Positions 51,930 to 62,213 of a stretch of 64,000 nucleotides of DNA are shown here, piece after piece. The stretch covers positions 36,811 to 100,810 of the forward strand of contig LGRX02034676.1 of assembly GCA_001247695.2 (NCBI GenBank), in the 5' to 3' direction. The DNA is from Cymbomonas tetramitiformis (taxonomy: Eukaryota > Chlorophyta > Pyramimonadophyceae > Pyramimonadales > Pyramimonadaceae). Position 1 is the first letter of the stretch; each line of letters begins with the position of its first letter. A program made the translations under genes and the position numbers. The notes beneath the pieces were generated by a model. That model was not told where the DNA came from, did no database searches, and saw only the letters and a program-made list of their open reading frames with translations.

Positions 51930-52830
51930 CAGCCTTGTGAGGCAGTGCGCACGACGTGCGTTGATTGGACGGCCTTGTGAGGCAGTTCGGAAAGCGTATG
52001 TAGAGAGTGATCTCATTATGCATGGGCTTGTGCGCGAAGTGTGTAGAGATAATGGCCTCATGGGGCAGTGTGTAAAGTGTGTGTAGAGAGAATGGCCTCG
52101 TGAGGCAGTGCGCAAAGTGTGTGTAGAGAATGGCCTCATAAGGCAGTGCGCAAAGTGTGTGTAGAGAGAATGGCCTCGTGGAGTAATGCGCAAAGTGGGT
52201 GTAGAGAGAATAGCCTCGTGGGGCAGTGTGTAAATTGTAAGTAGAGAGAATGGCCTCGTGAGGCAGTGCGCAAAGGTAAGTGTGTGTAGAGTGAATGGTC
52301 TCGCGAGGCAGTGCGTAACGTGTGTGTAGAGAGAATGGCCTTCTCGCGGGGCAGCGCGTAAAGTGTGCGTAGAGGGAATGGCCTCCTTGTGGGGCAGTGC
52401 GCAAAGTGTGTGTAGAGAAAATGACCTCGCGGGGCAGTGCGCAAAGTGTGTGTAGAGAGAATGGCCCTCTCGCGGGGCGGCGTGGAAAGTGTGTGTAGTG
52501 AGAATGGTTATACATGGGACAGTGCGCATGGTGTGTGCATAGAGAATGACCTCGTGGGGCAGTGCAAACAACGTTCGTAGAGAGAATGGCTTCATGGGTC
52601 AGTGCGCAAAGTGTGTGTAGAGAGAATGGCTACATGGGGCAGTGCGGAAATCGTGTTGAGAAAATTCTCTGACGGGGCAGCGCGCAAAGTGTGTGTAGAG
52701 ATAATGGCCTCGTGGGGCAGGGCGCAACGTGCGTGTAGAGAGAACATCTAATTGGGGTGGTCGTGCGCAGAGAGTCTGGAGAGATAATGACCTCGTCGGT
52801 GGGACAGTGCGCAGAGTGTTTGTTTAGGAG
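51930..52830. repeat. ~42-bp minisatellite (AATGGCCTCGTGGGGCAGTGCGCAAAGTGTGTGTAGAGAG type)
   Basis: About 20 imperfect units, each with TGGCCTCGTG(A/G)GGCAGTGCGCAAA then GTGTGTGTAGAGAGAA. Unit length varies from 38 to 47 bp, with lowest divergence in the centre. Minus-strand frames across it (His/Thr/Leu repeats) are products of the repetition. Confidence 0.9.
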
Positions 52831-52839
52831 CCGGATATG

Positions 52840-53403
52840 CCTAATTATTTAGCGATCATTCCTTCGTCGGTTCCATAGTTATATCACGTGCTGAAATTAG
52901 CTATCTTCTTGCACCGAGGTCGTTCAGAAATATGCTTCCAAAGGCTTACGAAGTATAATCGATGCGAACATGGTATTTGCATTGTAAACTGTTGCATAGT
53001 TCCATGCAACAACACATGCATGGCAATGGTGAATCCGTTAGAGTTACAAGTAAGTTGTCACGGAAATAAGTTAATTCGATACCACGGAGTAGCTGATCTT
53101 GTTACCGTGCGATGTTCTTGGAACGCGACAGTGACTCTCGGCTGCTCTAGAAATGAGTCACATTCGCTCCGGAAAAAAATGAAATCTCTCTAAAATCAGT
53201 CTCCATAATTCAATGCATACGTACTTCCATCATGAACATACTTATATTTCATTAATGATATCGACTTTGCTAGCATACGATCGGCTAATGATGAGAATAA
53301 TCATTCTAATGCATTTGTGACATCTGGTTGTGTTTGAAACCATGCAAACCTAACTCACTTGACAACGATTAAACATAATAACGATAATACACACATTGCA
53401 CGC
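52840..53403. other. No gene recognised
   Basis: AT-rich flank downstream of the gene ending at 53404. One 101-codon plus-strand frame (52888-53193) has no domain I recognise. Confidence 0.4.
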
Positions 53404-55639
53404 CTAGTCACTGTCTCCAAATTGTGGTGGCTCATTTGATTTCCGCCGTTTGATTGCATGTGTGTCATTGTACTGAGTCACGAAAGCCCCCACCCGCTTT
53501 CCGTTGCGGTCACTGCAATCTAGGCTTGAAGCTTTGTCAATGACCAAGCTAGGAATTGCACTAGATATCGACGACTCGAGATGCTCAATGAATATCCTGA
53601 TCTTAGAGAATCTTTTCTTGTCACTCCTCTCATGCTTTTTCAAATCATTTGTAGAGTATCCTACCAAAGGAGGTCGACCATTCAATGTGTCCCCATGATA
53701 CCAAATTGTTGCAAGTTGTTGTAAGTCACGGAAATCAGTAAGCTGCGGAATCCAAGGTTTGTGATCCGGGGGCCCGTCCACATGTTGTCGCTGATGTTGA
53801 TGTTCTTGCGGCGGCGCTTGCTCGGGGCAGGGGTGCATGGGTAGTGGCATGGTGTGCTCACGGGTATTGGTTACTAGTGGGGGCATGTGTCGGTCATCGG
53901 GACGGTGTTGTCGATGTTGAGGGGGGGGCTGTCTGGATGATGGCACGGCGTGCTGATGACCTCCGTCCGGCCACTGGTGGGTGCATGTGGTGGTCACATG
54001 CGGTGGCTGATGTTGTAGATGCTGAGGGGGTTGCTGCATGGGTGGTGGCACGGCGTGCTGATGACCTCCGGCAACTGGTGGGGGCATGTGGTGGTCATAG
54101 GGCTGATGTTGTACATGCTGGGGTTGCTGCATGGGTGGTGGCACGGCGTGCTGATGACCTCCGACAGATGGTGGGGGCATGTGGTGGTCATAGGGCTGAT
54201 GTTGTACATCTTGAGGGATTCTTATGGGTGGTGGCATGGCGTGCTGATGACCTCAAACAGATGGTGGGGGCATGTGGTGGTGGTCATAGGGCTGATGTTG
54301 TGGATGCTGAGGGGCTGTCGCATGGGTGGTGAGTGCAGGCGTGGCACTGGTAACCTCTCGCAGCAGGTGGGGGCGTGTGGTGGTCATAGGGCTGATGTTG
54401 TGGATGCTGAGGGGGCTGTCGCATGGGTGGTGGCACGGGGTCTTTGGTAACCTCTCGCGGCGGTGGGGGCATGTGGTGGTCATAGGGCTGATGTTGTGGA
54501 TGCTGAGGGGCTGCTGCATGGGTGGTGGCACGGGGTGCTGGTAACCTCTGGCAATTGGTGGGGGCATGTGGTGGTGGTCATAGGGCTGATATTGTGGATG
54601 CTGAGGGGGCTGCTGCATGGGTGGTGGCATGTCAACACCTGCAGAGTGAAAAGAATGTGACCATTGTCCCGCTTCGTCAGCCCATTGTTGCTGATCACCT
54701 TGGCTCCACTCAGCCTCTCCCTCCCACCACCCGTGACCACCATCGTCGCACTCAAGCCCTTGTCCTCCTTCATGCTCCGCAAAAAGTCCATCAGACCAAG
54801 CTTGCCAAGTATCTTTAGCCACCTGCGCAATGGGACCCAAAATTCATTTTGAAGTGCATTGATGCTTTTGACGACGCTTGGTTTAATACAAAGTGCATGT
54901 TGATGTAGTGCTTCGTGTATATACTTGTGTGATGGTATGAAGGACATGTGTTGGAATAGAGGGTACCTGCAGCTCATCCTCTGCTTTTACAAGCACCGCG
55001 TGCGGAATTTCCCCGAGTGAAGCATCGAGAGGACATGGTCCACACGCGCCCAACTGAAAGATGCCGAATCCAGCGGCGAAGATGTACTTGGGGAGCACCG
55101 ATGGCGTAACCTGGCAGAGTGGGAGCTCATTATATGTGCGTCATCAATCCTTTGTGATGTACAATAATGAACACACACGTAGCTTTGTCATCTCCTAGTA
55201 CTGCCCGCGATGAAGTTTAGCTTAAACATGCATGCATGGACGTGCATTAAGAACAACCATCAAACGTGCACGCCATTGCTAAGTGCTGACCGTGAGGTGA
55301 CTTAGCTACTTGCCAAACATGTGTTATTTGATACAAATGCCACTCAAGGATGAGCCATCTCGACTCACAATTCACATACGGGATGCCCCTAACATCTCCT
55401 AATGCGACCTGGTCGCAACTAATGCGTTAATGAATATACTACAAGGGCCACGCAAGAGAGGAGATATATGCACTTACACTTTGTAAAGGTGGTGCCGTGG
55501 CCAAATTTGTCAAGAGGGCATGCACATCCTTCAAAACATCTGCTGTGTGTCTAGGCTTGCTGTCGTCCCATGCGCCTTTGTGCTTTTTCTCCTTGTATTC
55601 CTGAAGAATGAATAAGAACTTTGGATCCTTCAGCCCTGC
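53404..55639 (-). pseudogene. GCR1_C-like gene with His/Pro-rich repeats, 5'-truncated
   Basis: Three exons join in phase 0: 55639-55478 (partial), 55110-54967 and 54822-53404, with donors GTAAGT and GTACCC and CAG acceptors. The 3' exon encodes an acidic Trp-rich stretch (DTWQAWSDGLFAE), then repeats of MPPPMQQPPQHPQHQPYDHH (~54650-53830), then a C-terminal domain (IWYHGDTLNGRPPLVGY, a Lys/Arg-rich KKHERSDKKRFSK stretch). That domain resembles the GCR1_C DNA-binding domain seen in fungal Gcr1 and in Crypton-type elements. A TGA at 54253-54255 replaces a conserved Gly codon of the repeat, and two compensating shifts lie near 54500 and 54310. Upstream the gene is cut by the 530-bp repeat at 55640. 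Confidence 0.55.
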
Positions 55640-56174
55640 TGGCGCTGCGACACCGTTGGATAACGGATATATCTATACGAAGTATATAAACTTCGTATAT
55701 ATATACCCGCATGGTAGATGATCAATATTGTAACATTTGCTCATGCAATATCTTTGGATGCGGCACATGATATATAATCGATATCCAATACATGCATACT
55801 TTATGTAATCGAGTATGCATATATGCACATGTTCGATATCGATTATACATCATGCATGCACGGCATGGTAGATTATCGATGTATGTACGCATGAAAAATT
55901 GCATTCTTCGCGAATGCTCGACTCCTGCGATTACATTGCAGGCACTGTGGATGCATGGCCAACATGCATACATCATGCAAACATGCAAGCTGATGCACGA
56001 ATGGCACTATCGATGATGGAACATGATGACGGCATAATGCATGTGCATTACTCGTGATATTTCGCAAGGTCAATATATGCGTATTTAATTTCTAATTATA
56101 CATAACGATGCCTGTGACACAATCAAAAGTCGGCGATCGTCACAGCTGCTTGAATTTCTGATCGAAATGACGAT
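55640..56174. repeat. 530-bp dispersed repeat, copy 2
   Basis: Direct-orientation copy of 15231-15757, inserted at the 5' side of the GCR1_C-like gene remnant. It contains the same palindrome (55664-55709). Confidence 0.85.
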
Positions 56175-56184
56175 GTTGTGTTCT

Positions 56185-56475
56185 CATCTTCACCATTATT
56201 CAAGAGTTTCACAGTTAATCAAGTTATGATAATATATATAATATAGTATACATCTTATGTACATCATATGTTCTCATCTTCACCATTATTCAAGAGTTTC
56301 ACAATAAATCAAGTTATGATATAATATATAATATATAATATATATTATACATCTTATGTACATCATATGTTCTCATCTTCACCATTATTCAAGAGTTTTA
56401 CAATATATATATATATCAAGTTATAGTATAATATATATATATATATACTAATATATATATCATAACATACCTCGT
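56185..56475. repeat. ~95-bp AT-rich tandem repeat, three copies
   Basis: Three units of GTTCTCATCTTCACCATTATTCAAGAGTTT(C/T)ACA, AATCAAGTTAT, a variable TA tract and CTTATGTACATCATAT. No coding content. Confidence 0.9.
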
Positions 56476-56489
56476 GAAATTCTAAAATG

Positions 56490-57215
56490 CAACAGCGAAT
56501 GGTTGTCTAATTGTTTCGCCCTTAACACTGGTTATTCTTTGCGAGTTTGATGGCTACTATCCCGCAGTCGTTGTGGGAGGACCAAATACATTTGATTGTG
56601 GTCCTCCCACAAGGACCTATTTTCAAATAATTTAATCGGGCATGCCAACCAAATTTGGAGGTGCGTCCAATGAAAAGTGGTCTATATCGGTTATATACTT
56701 AGTTAGACGATGCCTGGTTTGGCCTGGATCCGCCTCATATGTCTACAACGGTTGCATTTGTATAAGGGGTACGTGAACGTACATATGGGGGGGGGGGAAA
56801 CATCCTCAATCGAGAATCATGTTGATGTCTCAGTCGAACACCCGCACCTCACCGACCGATGGGCACAACGAAACTCTCAACTGTGAGTAGTGTAACACTC
56901 ATACACTTTACATGCACGCTGACTTCAAATGACGGTTAAAATTATTGATTTTAATAGGCTTCACAGTGTAAACCATGGGCTTCTTTTAGTTTGACTAATG
57001 GCTACTGCCTCGCAGTCCTTGTGGTAGGACCAAATCGACGATTTGGTCCTACCACGAGGACCATTGTTCCGATAATTTAATTGGCCATCTCCCGTGATTT
57101 GTGGTGTCTAACCAATGAAAGGTGGTATATATAGGTCCTATATTAATTTATTCGAACGCTGGTTTGGCCTATATCCATCCCATATATCCATGACGAACGC
57201 ATTTCAAACCTCTAC
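56490..57215. repeat. Duplicated ~320-bp unit with GGTCCT hairpin
   Basis: Two diverged copies (about 56490-56790 and 56930-57215). Each has ATGGCTACT..C(C/T)CGCAGTC, a hairpin, TTTAAT(C/T)GG, CCAATGAAA(A/G)GTGGT.TATAT and CTGGTTTGGCCT. Hairpin 1 (56564-56606) pairs TTGTGGGAGGACCA with TGGTCCTCCCACAA. Hairpin 2 (57017-57062) pairs TCCTTGTGGTAGGACCAAAT with its near complement. Confidence 0.75.
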
Positions 57216-58960
57216 ACTCAAAATTTTCAAAACGGATTTTTTTTGGAACATTCAAAATGTGGCAAATTAGTGACTCATCTTCAATAATTTTTTACGAATC
57301 ATATATCAACACTACACCTGCGCGGATACCATCAAATTGAACCTATACATATGTCCCAATCATATTTGGGCGGTAGGCCCGGTTGGAATGCATATATTGG
57401 CTCGTTGGCTCGTTGGCTTCCCCTCTAATATATTGGCTCGTTGGCTTCCCCCTAAAACAGTGGTCACGCGAGCTGACCATCCAGCCATCGTAATTGCTTG
57501 CTAGAGGGTATATATCGCAAGGTTGGTGTGTGCGGCACATTAAATCTTCAAGTATATATGTATTGCGAATTTCTGAAAGTCTAACATCATCCAAATATCT
57601 TATTTTTCGACTGGCGTGTACACTTTAGAATGAATGCCAATTTCTAAAGTCCGAAATTCACTAAATTCGGAATTTGCATTGTGTTGAACATGCGCCATGC
57701 TGAAATAGAGCGGAAATGATGATGAGGGTGCGAAGTAACCGATTCAGTTATCTTATTTGGCCATAAACTCAAGATGTATAACCATGAGCATCACCGTGAG
57801 CCCCCCATGTGACTCCTAATACTTAAAATAACGGTGGTCCTTGTGGTAGGACCACCATTTTCTTCAAGCTTTTGGTGAAATTACACCCCTAAAGCGTGTC
57901 GTTCAACCGAACACCTAAAGTCTCATGGGGGCCGCCGCTATAAGAAATCGAAATTCATTTAACTCATAAATATCATGTGCACATGTTCCCTGTGCCTCAA
58001 ATAGTCGATTTAGTGATCGAAACCGCAATTGCCCATTGGTCCTTGTGGTAGGACCATGAATTTGGGTAGTAGCCACTAATTTCAAAATATTTTTAAAACG
58101 TATCAAATTTATATATGGTTTCAAATTCATATCCTAGATTGTCTACAACATATAATTGTCTATAGTAATTGATTGATACTCCATACACTAATTGTCGTGT
58201 ACAGCCTACGATTTTGGCCTTTACCTTAACAGTGTATTTTTGGTAACATACTTGGGCTTCGTTTCCTCATTTATGGGGTTGAAGGTTTGAAACGTTTTTC
58301 AGATTTATAGATGGTTTATACATTATAATTGTCTACAGTAATTTGATACAGCATACACTCACTATTTGTCGTGTACAACCCACGATTTTGGCTTCACCTT
58401 AACAGTTTATTTTTTGGTAACATAATTAACTTTGGGGATGACATGTCACAATTCCCGATTTCCAAAAGAGGGGGAATCTCGATTTCATCTCCAATTTCCC
58501 TTCCAATATGCACTCCTCGGATGTTTCAACTCGTGGACTTTTTCTAATGTCAAAAATCACTCAAAATAATGACGCATCTCCAATAAGAGTTTGCCGATAG
58601 TATATGGAGGCTGAGCATCGGTCCAAGGATTCAGCCACACCGTAGCATTATGTACAAGCATGTTTACAAGAGAACACAAGTTGATTACCTCATAGTGGAC
58701 ATCTATTTGCGTCCAATTCGATATGTTCCATCATTTTTGGTCAAATATCAGAAAATCTAAGGGGTAATTTTGGCTCTGATCTGATGGCGTGGATGCTAGA
58801 TTGAGTGCGTACAAGCATGGCACTTCCACACCATCGCCTCGCTATGGTTGTCATATAGACACAATACTTGAATTTTTGAGCCGTCTGCATGACCATAATG
58901 TGCAATAATTTGGCGTGTATGCATCGTTGAACCGGACGAAAGGCGATTTTATTTTGGGCG
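57216..58960. other. Gene-poor AT-rich DNA with further hairpin-arm copies
   Basis: Single GGTCCTTGTGGTAGGACCA copies at 57836-57854 and 58039-58057, each itself a short palindrome. ATAATTGTCTA(C/T)AGTAATT and CGTGTACA.CC(C/T)ACGATTTTGGC recur at 58150-58220 and 58325-58395. No gene recognised. Confidence 0.55.
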
Positions 58961-58974
58961 ATTTAAGACTATTT

Positions 58975-59580
58975 TTTCTTCAGCTTTGACACCTGGTACT
59001 GCTTCAACCGATATTTTGAGGGTCAAGATGACCTCGGATGAAAGTTCTGATAAGACACTGCAGAAAGAGCAGCTAGAGAACTTGACAACACGAGTGCTCA
59101 AAATTTCAAAGAACCTTCGAGGAGGCAGTTAGGTTGAATTATAGCCTGGTCCTTGTGGGAAACACCAATCACACCGTAGAGCTGAAAAGTTGTCGTGTGC
59201 CAAGATCATGGTTGCACAAGATTTACACACATTGTATATTGTAGCACCTTTTTGCCTCGGATCCAACTTTTGGCAAGACACTGCAGACAGAGCAGCTGGA
59301 GATCTTGACAACATAGGTCTCCAAATTTTGAAAGCGTCTTCAAGGAAGCCCCCGGTGAGCTAATTAGCTTAAGGTGGCTTAAGCCATCTTAAGGAAAATT
59401 GGGAAATACCCACCCTACTTCAACCGAGATTTTGAGGGTCAAGATGAACTCAGATCAAACTTTTGATAAGACACTGCGGAAAGAGCAGCTCAAGATCTTG
59501 ACGACGCAGGTCTCCAAATTTTGAAAGCACCGCCGAAGAAGCCCCCATGAGCCCTTTAAGTTAAGGTGGCTTAAGCCACC
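58975..59580. repeat. Triplicated ~110-bp repeat
   Basis: CTTCAACCGA(T/G)ATTTTGAGGGTCAA, TGATAAGACACTGC.GAAAGAGCAGCT and CTCCAAATTTTGAAAGC at 58995-59115 and 59418-59535, with a partial copy at 59270-59345. Between copies, GGTGGCTTAAGCCA(C/T)CTTAAG forms short palindromes at 59370 and 59567. No coding content. Confidence 0.75.
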
Positions 59581-59799
59581 TTAAGCTGCGGGTAATAGGC
59601 AGTACTTGTGATATTACTGTCACACGGGGCAGTAGGCACATGTGGCTTCCATCCGTATGGAACCGGGGCGGGCATCCCTTGGGGAACCCTATGGAAAATA
59701 TTGAATTTCCACGTGATTTCCATACCCGTCCCATACGATGGGACCCTGTGGAAATCCCAATGGAAATTGGCATATAACATGCTTTTTCTCGGGGTGCTT

Positions 59800-60960
59800 T
59801 AACAGATTTAAAGACCCGCAGACCCTTAAGGATCCGCATTATGTGATGTCCGACTTCAACGCCGCCCTCGCCGCTGCACGTCGGAGGTCTACGCTCGACG
59901 AGAACGACGTCAATACCCTTTTCATGAAGGCCTTGGACCATACGTTTTACCAGCCGGTGGTGTATGTCACGTCTACTGCTACACGATCCACGCGCAGCCG
60001 CCGACCTTCTCACCATAAACAATGGGTGGCTGCGTCAAAAATGCTACTCCGCCCACGTGAGAGCGAAGCCGTCCGCCGGCTTCGCTGCTGCCTGTGCCGA
60101 CATGCGTTTCGGTGACCCGCCTGACACCGGTCACTACCACCTCGTCGACGGAGATCCCTTGGCCGACTTGAGGGACATGGTCCTGGAGATGAAGAGGCAG
60201 CTAACCGTTCTCGCCACCAAGGCCACCGACGGAAGCCGTGGATTCACGCCATGGGCCGAGAGTGAAAGCGAAGAACGACCGCACCAGGAAGTTCCGTTTC
60301 GCCGCCGAGCCCCTCAAGGAGGGGGCGGGGCGGGGGGGTGGGGATTCTTTGGTCTCAATCAATTTAGAACAAGGTGGATTTTCACAAGGGCACCGTTACG
60401 ACTATCCCCTCCTGCGAGAATCGCACGTGCATGCGCGACAAGCAAGGCGCGGCACTGGCACCGCGACTGCCTTAACGGCGGGCGGCAGGGCTTGCGGAAT
60501 GCGTCTCGCATTCATTTTCGCACGACGACTTTGAGAACGACGTGTTCGCCGTCAAGCGTTCCAGTTCCGCCGTTGACGATTACTGTACACCGAGATGGCT
60601 CGGCACATCGACGGCACCGCCTTGAACATCAACGCGCTCACCGCCCGCGACGACATGCCCTTGCCGGTGGTGTCCGCACCGCGACGGCCTTCGCCCGCAA
60701 CATCCGTGGACTCATCTGAGGACATCGAGTGGACGGGTCCGCGGGACTCTCATGCTTTCATGCCGCAGCCCGTCACGCGTACGTTCGCCGACTTCATTGG
60801 TGCAACGGGCTTCACGGTGGAGGCTCCTGACTCCGACCCGCATCTTCACATGAACACGATGTCCGCCACCGCTCAACTCGCTGGCAGCGAAGGCTACGCC
60901 ACCGACCAGCACCGACGACGAGGACATTACACCGTCACAACCTCCGCTCAGGCCTGGCTG
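59800..60960 (+). pseudogene. Decayed retrotransposon Gag fragment
   Basis: Three frames give a continuous Gag-like reading: FKDPQTL...ALAAARRRSTLDENDVN with FMKALDHTFYQPVV (ATG 59846), then after a shift ADLLTINNGWLRQKCYS..MRFGDPPDTG and LVDGDPLADLRDMVLEMKRQ, then a damaged zinc knuckle (KARHWHRDC). A last open frame (60595-60963) has no clear domain. At least two frameshifts, so non-functional. The GC content rises sharply at about 59.83 kb, marking the edge of inserted DNA. No LTR was identified. Confidence 0.55.
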
Positions 60961-60963
60961 TGA

Positions 60964-62213
60964 CAGGCCTATATCCCTGGTGTTGATCGGTCCCCATTCA
61001 CCAGCTCCATGATGTGTGCAGTATTTGTGATTTGTGCCACGGCCGCCCCGCTCACCGCCGCAGGTTTCGGTAGTGCTCGTGAGGGCACATGCACGGCTCC
61101 GCCGGTCTGCCGCAACTAGACTTTGCATTGGTTCCGTGGAACCATCCTTGACCACCACGTCAACTTCAATCGACGAACGAGGTTTGGGAACTCCGTCATT
61201 TTCTTCCACGCACGATTATTTGCAGGGTTTATCACGGTATGCCGCCTCGCCACCGGGCTCTACGGTCGGTGGTGCACTGTCAGACATTGCCGGGACAGCT
61301 TCCTGGGACCATGTGGTACCTCCTACTCTTTCATTGACCCCGTGGACTTCTTCAATCACTACTTCAACATCGACGGCTTCGCCATTTTCTTTGACGCATG
61401 ATGAATCATGAAGCCGGGCGACAGTACATCCTACTGCACCTCTGCAGTGGCACCGGCTCTCCCGGACACTGTGTTAGTGGCTAGTGAGTTTGCTTTTGCC
61501 GTTCCTGCCTAGAACTCGCCAGCTTTGCAGTTTCTAGATGTGCAGAAGATGCTGAAATCTGTATTGGCAGCCCTGACCGGGAGTCCCGGTACAGGCTCCT
61601 ATGACAGATCCGATCCCTAGGCCAACTCTGGACTGCTGACTGATCTGTAGGTTCGTACTGTGACACCCGCTGTGTCACAGGTAGATAGGCTAGACGCCGA
61701 GACCGTCCGAGACCGTTCCGGGTATATCTAGCTTAGGGTATATTTATCTGAGAGTCTATCTATATTGAGTTCACTGACTGTCTGATATCGCTGGACTAGG
61801 ATATTCCAGTAGGTCGTGGACCCATTCTACGCTTTTACCACTTGCTGATTTGGCCATCATTGGCTAAACGGCCGCTTGCTTGGAGAGGTGGTGCGCGCGG
61901 GCGCGTTTGGGTGCGATTAGGAATTATGGTATGAGTTGTTTGCGGTGAGCGACTGGGGGTGGCGACCATGGGGAACGCGCCTCGTTCCGGATTAGTCTTG
62001 GCAATGTTCGACTTCAGTTTTGCACCGGCATTGGCCCTGCTGGCTACTGTTTTTTGGGCTGGTGTTCGCGACACCTTCGACTTCGACGACATCTTCGAGT
62101 GCCCCTCGCCGCTCCGCTCTCTTCGCTCCTCTCCGCTGCCGCACATTGCCGTTTCCCCGCTACGACACCCGACCGCGCGCATGTGTACCACCTCCCCTCT
62201 GGCTTTTCAGAGT
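60964..62213. other. No gene recognised; possible LTR or leader of the next element
   Basis: Short overlapping frames only. TGTGACACCCGCTGTGTCACA at 61659-61679 is an inverted-repeat motif beginning with TG that could mark an LTR edge, but no second copy lies in the window to test it. Confidence 0.35.

Noticed and set aside
51918..52595. 225-codon minus-strand frame of His/Thr/Leu repeats
   Set aside because: Entirely within the 42-bp minisatellite; no domain, and overlapping frames are equally open.
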